From Microbacterium thalassium (GTDB taxonomy: Bacteria; Actinomycetota; Actinomycetes; Actinomycetales; Microbacteriaceae): DNA of 64,000 nucleotides. The notes below the pieces were generated by a model that saw nothing but the letters and a program-made list of their open reading frames with translations, was not told the DNA's origin and searched no databases. The stretch lies in the NCBI RefSeq assembly GCF_014208045.1, contig NZ_JACHML010000001.1, positions 2,542,001-2,606,000 of the forward strand, written 5' to 3'. The position numbers and the translations under genes were made by a program. Each line of letters starts with the position of its first letter. Position 1 is the stretch's first letter. Shown piece by piece: positions 18,823 through 27,466 of the stretch.

Positions 18823-19440
18823 ATGCCCTCGTCCCGATCCCACACCCGACCCATCGCGCTCGCCGTCTGGCTGATCATCGCGGGGGTGATCGGATGGTTC
18901 GCCGCCTTCGAACTCACCGTCGAGAAGTTCGTGCTGCTCGCCGACCCCACGGCGACCGCCTCGTGCGACTTCAGCGTCCTCGTGCAGTGCGGCAAGAACC
19001 TCGAGTCATGGCAGGGCAGCGTGTTCGGGTTCCCGAATCCCGTCCTCGGCCTCGCCGGCTGGATGGCGCCCCTCGTCGTCGGCTTCGCGATCCTGGCGCG
19101 CGCCCGATTCGCCCCGTGGTTCTGGTGGTTCTTCTGGGGCGGGTTCCTCTTCGCCTTCGGCTTCGTGTGCTGGCTCATCTACCAGAGCATCTTCAACCTC
19201 GGCACGCTGTGCCCGTGGTGCATGGTGACGTGGGCGGTCACGATCCCGTCCTTCTACGCCGTGACGCTCCATGTGCTGCGCAGCGGTCAGGTGCCCGTCC
19301 CCGCATCGGTGCGCTCGGTCGCCGACCGGCTCATGGCGTGGGTCCCGCTGATGGCCATCCTCAGCTATGCGACGATCCTGCTGATCGCCCAGGTGCAGCT
19401 CGACGCCATCGTCAACATCTGGAACAGCATCGCGGGCTGA
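18823..19440 (+). CDS. Vitamin K epoxide reductase (VKOR) family membrane protein
   Basis: 205 aa membrane oxidoreductase. Bacterial VKORs reoxidise a periplasmic DsbA-like thiol oxidase and pass electrons to menaquinone, supporting disulfide formation in exported proteins. The four diagnostic cysteines are present: the loop pair C48 and C56 and the active-site C130-P-W-C133. Several transmembrane helices are clear (IALAVWLIIAGVIGWFAAF, FFWGGFLFAFGFVCWLIY, and others). No thioredoxin domain is fused. A DsbA partner is not visible in the window. Confidence 0.93.
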   Translation: MPSSRSHTRPIALAVWLIIAGVIGWFAAFELTVEKFVLLADPTATASCDFSVLVQCGKNLESWQGSVFGFPNPVLGLAGWMAPLVVGFAILARARFAPWFWWFFWGGFLFAFGFVCWLIYQSIFNLGTLCPWCMVTWAVTIPSFYAVTLHVLRSGQVPVPASVRSVADRLMAWVPLMAILSYATILLIAQVQLDAIVNIWNSIAG

Positions 19441-19453
19441 GCCCTGGCAGCAA

Positions 19454-19493
19454 AGAACCGGCCCGGGGCGCTCGTGCGCTCCGGGCCGGTTCT
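19454..19493. terminator. Bidirectional hairpin terminator between VKOR gene and ndk
   Basis: Perfect 13-bp inverted repeat (AGAACCGGCCCGG / CCGGGCCGGTTCT) enclosing a 14-base loop, placed between two convergent genes. On the plus strand the end reads TTCTCTTCGT, on the minus strand TTCTTTGC. Confidence 0.75.
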
Positions 19494-19503
19494 CTTCGTG
19501 TCG

Positions 19504-19920
19504 TCAGGCGAACCAGATCTCGAGTTCGCGGGTGGCCGACTCGACGCTGTCGGAGCCGTGCACGAGGTTCTGCTGAACCTTCAGGCCCCAGTCGCGGCCG
19601 AGGTCGCCGCGGATGGTTCCGGGGGCCGCCGTCGTCGGGTCGGTGGTGCCGGCGAGCGAGCGGAAGCCCTCGATGACGCGATTGCCGGCGAGCCGGATGG
19701 CCACCGACGGGCCCGACATCATGAACTCGAGCAGCGGCTCGTAGAAGGGCTTGCCCTCGTGCTCGGCGTAGTGACGCTCCAGGCGATCGCGGTCGGGCTC
19801 GACGAGACGCAGATCGACGAGCGAGTAGCCCTTCGCCTCGATGCGCGCGAGGATCGCGCCGGTCAGTCCGCGCGCGACGCCGTCCGGCTTCACCAGGACG
19901 AGGGTCTCTTCGATGGCCAT
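19504..19920 (-). CDS. ndk: Nucleoside diphosphate kinase
   Basis: 138 aa, full length. Transfers phosphate from NTPs to NDPs through a phospho-histidine. Motifs: ETLVLVKPDGVARGL, the FMMSGPSVA segment and catalytic H121 in NLVHGSDS. The ATG at 19920 is chosen because GGAG lies 6 bases upstream, inside the 3' end of the preceding gene. Confidence 0.98.
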   Translation of the reverse strand: MAIEETLVLVKPDGVARGLTGAILARIEAKGYSLVDLRLVEPDRDRLERHYAEHEGKPFYEPLLEFMMSGPSVAIRLAGNRVIEGFRSLAGTTDPTTAAPGTIRGDLGRDWGLKVQQNLVHGSDSVESATRELEIWFA

Positions 19921-19921
19921 G

Positions 19922-20323
19922 TCATTCTCCATTCGGGTTGTCCGCGGCGAGCTGCGCGTTCCGTCGGTCCAGCGAAGCCCCCTTGATCGTCGCATACGCA
20001 TACATGCCGCCGAACACGATCGCGACCAGGAACAGGGCCGGGACGAAGAAGCCGCCGAGCGCCACCAGCGCCTGCAGGACCCACCCGAGGACGATCCCCC
20101 ACGTGTGCCGGACGAGGCCGCTCACGATGATCATGGCGGCGCCGACCACGGCGCCGGCGACGATGCCCCACCACGGTTCGATCCCGTCGGGGAGCGCGCG
20201 CAGGCCGTACACGGTGAGGCCTCCGAGGAAGGCGATGACCGACTCGAAGGCGAGCACGATCGAGGCGAGCGACTCGCGCGCGCCGCGCTGCCGTCGCCGT
20301 CGGGGCGCAGCGGCGTCGCTCAT
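19922..20323 (-). CDS. DUF4233 membrane protein
   Basis: 133 aa small integral membrane protein with about four hydrophobic helices (SIVLAFESVIAFLGGLTVYGL, WWGIVAGAVVGAAMIIVSGLV, and FFVPALFLVAIVFGGMYAY among them) and charged ends. DUF4233 proteins sit between folC and ndk across actinobacteria; function is unknown. The ATG at 20323 overlaps the folC stop (ATGA), so it is translationally coupled to it. Confidence 0.85.
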   Translation of the reverse strand: MSDAAAPRRRRQRGARESLASIVLAFESVIAFLGGLTVYGLRALPDGIEPWWGIVAGAVVGAAMIIVSGLVRHTWGIVLGWVLQALVALGGFFVPALFLVAIVFGGMYAYATIKGASLDRRNAQLAADNPNGE

Positions 20324-21678
20324 CGCTCCCACCCCGACTTCCAGTCCTCGGCGGCGGCCAGGACGACCGCCTCGCCCGCCAGCACGACCGATCCGGCGAT
20401 GACGACGGCGCGACGGTCGGAGGCCGCGGCCCATTCGCGCGCCGCGTCCGCGGCGCCCTGCAGGTCGTCGTGGACGGTCACGCGTCCGCCGCGCGCCTCG
20501 ACGAGGTCGGCGACGGCGTCGGCGGATGCCGCGCGATCCGAGTCCGGCGTCGTGGCGAACACGTGGGTCGCCAGCGGCACGAGCTCGTCCACGATCCCGG
20601 GCGCGTCCTTGTCTCCGAGGATGCCGAGCACGACGCCCCACTCGCCGAAGTCGAACGACGATCGCAGCGCTCCCACGAGAGCCCGTGCGCCGTGCGGGTT
20701 GTGCGCGGCGTCGACGATCACGGTCGGCGCCGCGCCGATCAGCTGCATACGGCCCGGCGAGGTGACCTGCCCGAAGCCCTCGGCGAGGATGTCGCCGGTG
20801 ATCGGCTGCGACGCGCCGCCGAGGAGCGATTCGACGGCCGCGATCGCGAGGGCGGCGTTGAAGCCCTGATGCTCGCCGTACAGCGGCAGGTACTCGTCGG
20901 TGTACGTCCCCGCGAGACCCGCGATCGTGACGAGCTGACCGCCCACGGCGAGGCGCTGCTCGGCCAGGCGGAACGCCTCGCCCTCGAAGGCGACGGTCGC
21001 GCCTCGGCGCTCGGCCGCCTCGCGGAGCACCACCTCGGCGGCGGGATCCTGCCGGGCCGAGACGACGGCCGCGCCGTCCTTGATGATCCCGGACTTCACG
21101 CCGGCGATCTCGGCGATCGTGTCGCCGAGGCGGTCGCGGTGGTCCAGCGCGATGGGCGCGAAGACCGCCACATCGCCGTCGGCGGTGTTCGTCGAGTCCC
21201 ACGAGCCGCCCATGCCGACCTCGAGCACGAGCACGTCGATCGGCGCGTCCGCGAACGCGACGAAGGCGAGTGCGGTGAGCAGTTCGAAGAACGTCAGGGA
21301 CGCGTCGCCCGCCGCGGCGAGCTCGGCGTCGACGATCTCGACGAACGGCGCGATCTCATCCCAGGCGTCGGCGACGGCGACGTCGGCGATCGGCTCGCCG
21401 TCGATCATGATCCGCTCGGTGAACCGCTCGAGGTGGGGGCTGGTGAACAGGCCCGTCCGCAGGCCGTGCGCGCGCACGAGGCTCTCGATGATCCGGCTCG
21501 TGGAGGTCTTGCCGTTGGTGCCGGTGACGTGGATGACGCGGTACGTGCGCTGCGGATCGTCGAGGAACTCCAGCAGGCGCGCTGTGCGCTCGACGCGCGG
21601 CTGCACCCACTGCTCGCCCTGGCGCTGCAGGAGCTCGGCGTAGACGGCGTCCGCGCGCGCGGTGTCACGGTCGCTCAT
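20320..21678 (-). CDS. folC: Bifunctional folylpolyglutamate/dihydrofolate synthase
   Basis: 452 aa Mur-ligase-family enzyme adding glutamate to dihydropteroate and to folates. The ATP-binding loop GTNGKT is at 53-58; other motifs are [25 protein letters not shown] and VDAAHNPHG. It links to the pabB-like gene by pathway, though not by operon. The ATG at 21678 overlaps the ileS stop (ATGA). Confidence 0.97.
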   Translation of the reverse strand: MSDRDTARADAVYAELLQRQGEQWVQPRVERTARLLEFLDDPQRTYRVIHVTGTNGKTSTSRIIESLVRAHGLRTGLFTSPHLERFTERIMIDGEPIADVAVADAWDEIAPFVEIVDAELAAAGDASLTFFELLTALAFVAFADAPIDVLVLEVGMGGSWDSTNTADGDVAVFAPIALDHRDRLGDTIAEIAGVKSGIIKDGAAVVSARQDPAAEVVLREAAERRGATVAFEGEAFRLAEQRLAVGGQLVTIAGLAGTYTDEYLPLYGEHQGFNAALAIAAVESLLGGASQPITGDILAEGFGQVTSPGRMQLIGAAPTVIVDAAHNPHGARALVGALRSSFDFGEWGVVLGILGDKDAPGIVDELVPLATHVFATTPDSDRAASADAVADLVEARGGRVTVHDDLQGAADAAREWAAASDRRAVVIAGSVVLAGEAVVLAAAEDWKSGWER

Positions 21679-24600
21679 GCGCCCACCTCGATCCGGGCGA
21701 CGGCGACGGTGACGTCGCCGGCGTTGGCGTACGTGCCCTTGGCGACGACCGCGGTGTGCTCGGCGCCGTCGACGTCGGCGCCGAGGAGCACGCCGAGCGG
21801 TCCCTGGACGCAGAACTCGCGGGCGAGCGTCTCGCCCGCCACGTCGGCGGCCTCGAACGCCGACGCCACGGCGGCCGCGTCGGCGGCGTCCGAGAACGTC
21901 AGTGAGAGGCGGATGCGGTCGCTCACGTCGAAGCCGGCGCCCTTGCGGGTGTCCTGCACGGCGCGGATGACATCGCGCGCGAGCCCCTCGGCTTCCAGCT
22001 CCGGCGTCGTGGCGGTGTCCAGCAGCACGAATCCGCCCGCGGGGAGCAGCGCCAGCGCCTCGCCCTCGGGGCGACCGGACGTCTCCAGCGCGAGCTCGTA
22101 CTCCGCGGGCTCGAGCGCGATGCCTCCGGCGGTGACGACGCCGGCGTCCTCGCTCCAGTCGCCCTCCTTGGCGGCGCGGATCACCTGCTGCACCTGCTTG
22201 CCCAGGCGGGGCCCCGCCGCGCGCGCGTTGACCGACAGGCGGTGCGTGATGCCGTACTCGGCCGCCGTGGTCTCGCCCAGCTCCACCAGCTCGACCGCCT
22301 TGACGTTGAGTTCGTCTCGGACGATGTCGTCGAACTGCGCGAGCGAGGCGGCCTCCGGCAGCACGACCGTGAGGCGCGCCAGCGGCAGCCGCACGCGCTT
22401 GCCCTCCTTCTTGCGCAGCGCGTTGGCGACCGACGACACCTCGCGGACGGCGTCCATCGCCACGCGGATGTCGGCGGCGGCCGGGAAGACGTCGGCGTCG
22501 GGCCAGTCGGCCAGGTGCACGCTGCGGCCGCCCGTCAGGCCCTGCCACACCCGCTCGGAGACCAGCGGGATGAGCGGCGCCGCCACGCGGCACAGCGTCT
22601 CGAGGACCGTGTAGAGCGTGTCGAAGGCCTCGGTGGAGGCCGCATCCGCCTCGTTCACGCCCACCCAGAACCGGTCGCGAGAACGCCGGATGTACCAGTT
22701 CGTGAGCGCCTCGGCGAAGTCGCGCAGCTTCTCGGCCGCGGACGTCGAGTCCAGGCCTTCGAGGTCGACGGCGACGTCGCGGACGAGGTCGCCGGTGAGA
22801 GCGAGGATGTAGCGGTCGAGCACGTCCGTGGAGTCGGTGCGCCACGTCGCCTCGTAGTCGGCACCCGCGGGACCGCCGGCCGCGTTGGCGTACGTGGCGA
22901 AGAAGTACCACGCGTTCCACAGCGGCAGCATGAACTCGCGAACGCCCGCGCGGATCCCCTCTTCGGTCACGATGAGGTTCCCGCCGCGCAGCACCGAGCT
23001 CGACATGAGGAACCAGCGCATCGCGTCGGAGCCGTCGCGGTCGAACACCTCGGTGACGTCCGGGTAGTTCTGCAGCGACTTCGACATCTTCTGCCCGTCG
23101 CTGCCGAGCACGATGCCGTGGCACGACACGCCGGTGAACGCCGGGCGGTCGAACAGCGCCGTCGAGAGCACGTGCATGACGTAGAACCAGCCGCGCGTCT
23201 GACCGATGTACTCGACGATGAAGTCCGCCGGAGCGTGCTCGTCGAACCATTCCTGGTTCTCGAACGGGTAGTGCACCTGGGCGTAGGGCATCGAGCCCGA
23301 GTCGAACCACACGTCGAAGACGTCCTCGATGCGGCGCATGGTGCTGTTCCCGCTCGGGTCGTCGGGGTTCGGTCGCGTGAGCTCGTCGATGTACGGGCGG
23401 TGCAGGTCGACCTCGCCCTGCTCGTTGCGCGGCAGCGTGCCGAAGTCCCGCTCGAGGTCCTCGAGCGAGCCGTACGCGTCGACGCGGGGGAACTCGGGGT
23501 CGTCGCTCTTCCACACCGGGATCGGCGACCCCCAGTAGCGGTTGCGGCTGATCGACCAGTCGCGGGCGCCCTCGAGCCACTTGCCGAACTGCCCGTGCTT
23601 GACGTTGTCGGGCACCCACGTGATCTGCTCGTTGTTCGCGAGCATCCGGTCCTTGATGTCGGTCACCCGGATGAACCAGCTCGAGACGGCCTTGTAGATG
23701 AGCGGGTTCCGGCAGCGCCAGCAGTGCGGGTACGAGTGCTCGTAGCTGGCCAGGCGCAGCAGGCGCCCGTTCTGGCGCAGCAGCCGCACGAGGGGCGTGT
23801 TGGCGTCCATCCACAGCTGCCCGGCGACATCGGCGACCTGCGGCAGGAACCGGCCGCCTTCGTCGAGCGAGAGGATCGTCGGGATGCCGGCGGCATCGCT
23901 CAGGCGCTTGTCGTCCTCACCGTAGGCGGGAGCCTGGTGGACGATGCCCGTGCCGTCGCCGGTCGAGACGTAGTCGTCGACGAGGATCCGCCACGCGTCG
24001 TGCGTGCCCCACGTCTCGGCATCCGCGTAGTAGTCGAAGAGGCGGTCGTAGGAGACGTCGGCGAGCTCGGCGCCCAGCACCGTGTGCTCGACGGCCTCGC
24101 GCGCCTCGTCGGCCGAGGCGTAGCCGAGATCCTTGGCGTAGCCGGCGAGCAGGTCCTCGGCGAGCAGGTAGCGGTGCGATGCCGCCTCGACCGGGTCGTC
24201 CGACGTGCCGTCGGGGGCGTGGTGGACGTCGGCGGCGCCCGCGGGACCGCCGGGGACCACGACGTAGCGGATGTCGGGGCCGACCGCGAGGGCGAGGTTC
24301 GTCGGCAGCGTCCACGGGGTCGTCGTCCACGCGAGGGCGCGCACGCCCGTCAGGCCGAGCGCCTCGGCCTTGGCGCCGACGAGCGGGAAGGTGACCGTGA
24401 CCGACGGGTCCTGGCGCATCTTGTAGACGTCGTCGTCCATCCGCAGCTCGTGCGTGGACAGCGGCGTCTCGTCGCGCCAGCAGTACGGCAGGACGCGGTG
24501 GCCCTCGTAGGCGAGGTCCTTGTCCCACAGGGTCTTGAACGCCCACAGGACCGACTCCATGTAGCCGAGGTCGAGGGTCTTGTAGCCGTTGTCGAAATCG

Positions 24601-25061
24601 ACCCACCGCGCCTGACGCGTGACGTACTCGACCCACTCGCGCGTGTAGGCGAGCACCGACTCGCGGGCCTTGGCGTTGAACGCCGACAGGCCCATCTGCT
24701 CGATCTCGCCCTTCTCGGTGATGCCGAGCTGCTTCATCGCCTCGAGTTCGGCGGGCAGGCCGTGCGTATCCCAGCCGAACACGCGGTCGACCTTCCTGCC
24801 GCGCATCGTCTGGAAGCGCGGAAAGACGTCCTTGGCGTAGCCGGTCAGCAGGTGGCCGTAGTGGGGCAGTCCGTTGGCGAACGGGGGGCCGTCGTAGAAG
24901 ACCCACTCGTCGGCGCCGTCGCGGTTGTCGATCGACGCCTGGAAGGTGTCGTCGTCCTTCCAGAACGACAGCGTCTCGCGCTCGATCTGGGGGAAGCGCG
25001 GGCTCGGAACGACGGCGGCCGCGCCGAAGGAGGCTCCGGCGGTGGGGCGGGGATAGGTCAT
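21675..25061 (-). CDS. ileS: Isoleucyl-tRNA synthetase, eukaryote-like (type 2)
   Basis: 1128 aa class I synthetase charging tRNA-Ile. The signature motif is HYGH at 67-70, GWDTHGLP at 97-103, and KMSKS at 658-662. The Thr in GWDTHGLP, the long length and the extended C-terminus place it with the eukaryote-like IleRS2 group, which is known for low sensitivity to mupirocin; the bacterial IleRS1 group usually has GWDCHGLP. I see no C-terminal Cys4 zinc finger. The gene is preceded by a T-box, so it is probably induced when tRNA-Ile is uncharged. It leads the ileS-folC-DUF4233-ndk set. Confidence 0.96.
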   Translation of the reverse strand: MTYPRPTAGASFGAAAVVPSPRFPQIERETLSFWKDDDTFQASIDNRDGADEWVFYDGPPFANGLPHYGHLLTGYAKDVFPRFQTMRGRKVDRVFGWDTHGLPAELEAMKQLGITEKGEIEQMGLSAFNAKARESVLAYTREWVEYVTRQARWVDFDNGYKTLDLGYMESVLWAFKTLWDKDLAYEGHRVLPYCWRDETPLSTHELRMDDDVYKMRQDPSVTVTFPLVGAKAEALGLTGVRALAWTTTPWTLPTNLALAVGPDIRYVVVPGGPAGAADVHHAPDGTSDDPVEAASHRYLLAEDLLAGYAKDLGYASADEAREAVEHTVLGAELADVSYDRLFDYYADAETWGTHDAWRILVDDYVSTGDGTGIVHQAPAYGEDDKRLSDAAGIPTILSLDEGGRFLPQVADVAGQLWMDANTPLVRLLRQNGRLLRLASYEHSYPHCWRCRNPLIYKAVSSWFIRVTDIKDRMLANNEQITWVPDNVKHGQFGKWLEGARDWSISRNRYWGSPIPVWKSDDPEFPRVDAYGSLEDLERDFGTLPRNEQGEVDLHRPYIDELTRPNPDDPSGNSTMRRIEDVFDVWFDSGSMPYAQVHYPFENQEWFDEHAPADFIVEYIGQTRGWFYVMHVLSTALFDRPAFTGVSCHGIVLGSDGQKMSKSLQNYPDVTEVFDRDGSDAMRWFLMSSSVLRGGNLIVTEEGIRAGVREFMLPLWNAWYFFATYANAAGGPAGADYEATWRTDSTDVLDRYILALTGDLVRDVAVDLEGLDSTSAAEKLRDFAEALTNWYIRRSRDRFWVGVNEADAASTEAFDTLYTVLETLCRVAAPLIPLVSERVWQGLTGGRSVHLADWPDADVFPAAADIRVAMDAVREVSSVANALRKKEGKRVRLPLARLTVVLPEAASLAQFDDIVRDELNVKAVELVELGETTAAEYGITHRLSVNARAAGPRLGKQVQQVIRAAKEGDWSEDAGVVTAGGIALEPAEYELALETSGRPEGEALALLPAGGFVLLDTATTPELEAEGLARDVIRAVQDTRKGAGFDVSDRIRLSLTFSDAADAAAVASAFEAADVAGETLAREFCVQGPLGVLLGADVDGAEHTAVVAKGTYANAGDVTVAVARIEVGA

Positions 25062-25268
25062 GTCGTCTCGCAGATGCTCGATTGTGCTCGTCTGCCGGGA
25101 CGACCCTCGCGGATCGCGGTACCACCCTGCTTGCGGACCCCGTTCCGGGTGCCGCCTCTCTCACTGCGGCTGTGACGGGCCTGCCCCGCTCGGTTCTAGT
25201 GACCGTGCGGCGGGCCGCGCGGTGTTCTTCCGAGTGCTCCCCGGTGATGGCCGGATCGATGCGTGTGC
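25062..25268 (-). promoter_or_regulatory. T-box riboswitch upstream of ileS, ultrashort stem I, specifier AUC
   Basis: The conserved T-box sequence AGGGTGGTACCGCG reads on the minus strand at 25128-25115; its UGGU pairs with the ACCA end of uncharged tRNA-Ile. About 120 bases earlier, a short stem CCGGCC/CCGGGG encloses ATC at 25248-25246, the Ile specifier codon, followed by GGGAGCACTCGGAAGAACACC as in known actinobacterial ileS T-boxes. Stem I is much shorter than in Firmicutes. No terminator T-run is seen, which fits the translational (start-site sequestering) type. Confidence 0.92.
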
Positions 25269-25272
25269 GTCG

Positions 25273-25278
25273 ATTCTA
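25273..25278 (-). promoter_or_regulatory. -10 element for the T-box/ileS transcript
   Basis: TAGAAT on the minus strand, a few bases upstream of the T-box specifier stem. No good -35 match is found at the expected distance. Confidence 0.5.
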
Positions 25279-25347
25279 CCGGTCGCGGCGACTCGGGACC
25301 CGCCTCGATTCGCCGGACTTTCTGGACTCGTGCCAGGATTGTCCCTC

Positions 25348-26679
25348 GTGTCTGCCGCCATCCCCACCACACGATCGACATCCCCCGCCCCTCGCGTCGC
25401 CTGGGCGTCCATGGTCGGGACGTCGCTGGAGTCCTTCGACTTCTACGTCTTCGCCTACTTCTCGGCCTACTTCGTCGGCCCGCTCTTCTTCGAGCCGCTG
25501 GGCGAGGTCGGCGGCACGCTGCTGGCGTTCTCGACCATCGCGCTCGCGTTCGTCGTCCGCCCCATCGGCGCCGTGCTGTTCGGCCACATGGGCGACCGAC
25601 TCGGCCGCCGCACGACGCTGCTGTGGACGATCGCGATCATGGGCATCGCGACCGGGCTCATCGGACTCCTGCCCACCTACGCGCAGGCCGGCTGGCTCGG
25701 AGCCGTTCTGCTGGTGGCGCTGCGCATCGTCCAGGGCCTGTCGCTCGGGGGCGAGTGGGGCGGGTCGATCCTGATCGCGACCGAGCACTCGGGGCCGGTC
25801 AAGCGCGCGTTCTACGCCGCGATCCCGCAGCTCGGCTCCCCCGTCGGCTCGATCCTGTCGGCGACGCTGTTCATCGTCATGACCCTCTGGCTCCCGGCCG
25901 CGGAGCTCGCGGCGTGGGGCTGGCGCATCCCGTTCCTGCTGGCGCTGCCCCTGCTCGCGGTCTCGCTGTACCTGCGCTGGTCGATCACCGAGACGCCCGT
26001 GTTCGAGTCGGTCGTCGCCGAGCGCCGCCGCGACCGCATCCCGTTCCTCGCACTGTTCCACGAGCGTCCCGTCACGGTGGCCGTGGCGATCGGCGCGGCC
26101 CTGCTCGGGATCGGGTCGTACTCCCTGATGAACACGTACACGGTCAACTACGGCGTCTCGCAGCTCGGCTTCAGCTTCCAGGACCTGCTGGTGGCCACCA
26201 CGATCGGGGGGCTCCTCCAGCTGATCACGGTGCCGCTGTTCGGGGCGTGGGCCACGCGCATCGGCTCGGCGCGCGTCGTGCTGTGGGGCGCGCTCGGAAC
26301 CCTCCTGATCGCGTTCCCGATGTACTTCCTGCTGCAGTTCGCCACGTTCCCGATCCTGGTCGGCACGATGATCGTCGGCGGCATCCTCCCGACGATGTCG
26401 TGGGCGGCCCTCGGCGGCCTCATGAACGACCTGTTCCCCGACCACGTGCGCTACTCGGCCCTGTCGATCTCGTACGCGGTCGCCGCGACGGTCAGCGGCT
26501 TCGTGCCCCTCGTCACGGCGCTCCTGGGCACGGCGACCGGCTTCGCGTGGTGGCACCCGGGCATCGTGCTGGCGATCCTGTCGGGCATCACGCTGGTCGC
26601 CTCGTGGGCCGCGGCGCGCCTGGCGGCGGCGACGGTGTCCCCGGAGCCCGAGAACGAGCGCGAACCCGCCGCCGCGTAG
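25348..26679 (+). CDS. MFS transporter, metabolite:H+ symporter (MHS) type
   Basis: 443 aa, about 12 transmembrane helices. The N-terminal GTSLESFDFYVFAYFSAYFVGPLFF, the loop GHMGDRLGRRTTL after helix 2 and RIVQGLSLGGEWGGS in helix 4 are characteristic of the MHS subfamily (ShiA, ProP, KgtP and relatives), which imports organic acids or osmolytes. The substrate cannot be told. The GTG at 25348 is chosen because CAGGAT lies 8 bases upstream and because earlier in-frame starts would overlap the ileS T-box on the other strand. The stop codon TAG is part of the next gene's -10 box. Confidence 0.85.
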   Translation: MSAAIPTTRSTSPAPRVAWASMVGTSLESFDFYVFAYFSAYFVGPLFFEPLGEVGGTLLAFSTIALAFVVRPIGAVLFGHMGDRLGRRTTLLWTIAIMGIATGLIGLLPTYAQAGWLGAVLLVALRIVQGLSLGGEWGGSILIATEHSGPVKRAFYAAIPQLGSPVGSILSATLFIVMTLWLPAAELAAWGWRIPFLLALPLLAVSLYLRWSITETPVFESVVAERRRDRIPFLALFHERPVTVAVAIGAALLGIGSYSLMNTYTVNYGVSQLGFSFQDLLVATTIGGLLQLITVPLFGAWATRIGSARVVLWGALGTLLIAFPMYFLLQFATFPILVGTMIVGGILPTMSWAALGGLMNDLFPDHVRYSALSISYAVAATVSGFVPLVTALLGTATGFAWWHPGIVLAILSGITLVASWAAARLAAATVSPEPENEREPAAA

Positions 26680-26688
26680 GCTCGGCGC

Positions 26689-27348
26689 ATGGCCCGCGCG
26701 AACCCGTCCCCGGCGCCGCCCCGCGTGTCGCCGCCCGATCTGCCGTCGGTGCTCGACGCGGGCGAGGCCCCGACCGCGGGGGCGGATGCGCAGGACGTCC
26801 GCTGGACCGGGCCGGCGGACGTGATCGAGGCACCCCGCGCCACGATCGAGGCGTGCGTGTTCGACGAGGTGAGCGCCGACGAGCTCGTGCTGACGGACGC
26901 GACGCTCATCGACGTCGACCTGCGAGCCGTCCGGATGCCGGCCGTGCGTGCTCGCGGCGCCCGGTGGCGGCGCGTGCGCGTCGAGGGCGGCCGGATCGGC
27001 ACCCTCGACCTCTCCGACGCCGAGCTGGACGAGGTCGAGCTGCGCGGCGTCCGCATCGACTACCTCTCGCTCGCGGGCGCCCGCGTCGAGGACCTCGTCA
27101 TCGCGGACTGCACGATCGGCGCGCTCGACCTGCCCGCGGCACGGCTCACGCGCGTCGCCTTCGCGTCGACGCGCGCCGACGAGGTCGACACCCGCGACCT
27201 GCGCAGCACGGATCTCGATCTGCGCGGCCTCGAGGCGCTCGCGTACCTCGATGTGACGGGGCTGCGCGCCGCGACGATGTCTGGCGACCAGGTCGAGCGG
27301 ATCGCGGCGGCCCTGGCCGCGGGGCTCGGCATCCGCATCCAGGACTGA
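26689..27348 (+). CDS. Pentapeptide-repeat-like protein
   Basis: 219 aa acidic protein, unknown function. From about residue 50 on it shows a five-residue periodicity with Leu/Val/Ala at the inward position and charged residues outward (for example LIDVDLRAVRMPAVRARGAR, TLDLSDAELDEVELRGVRID), as in right-handed quadrilateral beta-helices. Some such proteins mimic DNA and bind gyrase, but nothing here points to that partner. The N-terminus is Pro/Ala-rich. TAGGCT at 26677-26682, 6 bases before the ATG, starts with the TAG stop of the preceding transporter gene. Confidence 0.65.
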   Translation: MARANPSPAPPRVSPPDLPSVLDAGEAPTAGADAQDVRWTGPADVIEAPRATIEACVFDEVSADELVLTDATLIDVDLRAVRMPAVRARGARWRRVRVEGGRIGTLDLSDAELDEVELRGVRIDYLSLAGARVEDLVIADCTIGALDLPAARLTRVAFASTRADEVDTRDLRSTDLDLRGLEALAYLDVTGLRAATMSGDQVERIAAALAAGLGIRIQD

Positions 27349-27396
27349 ACAGCCGGCGGTCACCGGCCGTTCACCGGGCTCCGAGGTCGAGGCCGG

Positions 27397-27402
27397 TACA
27401 AT
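27397..27402 (+). promoter_or_regulatory. -10 element of valS
   Basis: TACAAT about 65 bases before the valS ATG. The -35 region is unclear (TTCACC is too far upstream at 21 bases). Confidence 0.5.
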
Positions 27403-27466
27403 CGACGCACATCCCACACTCAGGCACGCACACACGGTGCCGCACATATCGACGGAGGAGACCCCC

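Noticed and set aside
22242..25175. 977-codon plus-strand frame across ileS and its T-box
   Set aside because: Antisense shadow of ileS; composition is that of a reverse-complement frame and it would run through the T-box.
25060..25347. Longer N-terminus for the MHS transporter
   Set aside because: It would code through the antisense of the ileS T-box and lacks transporter-like sequence; the GTG at 25348 fits the promoter spacing.
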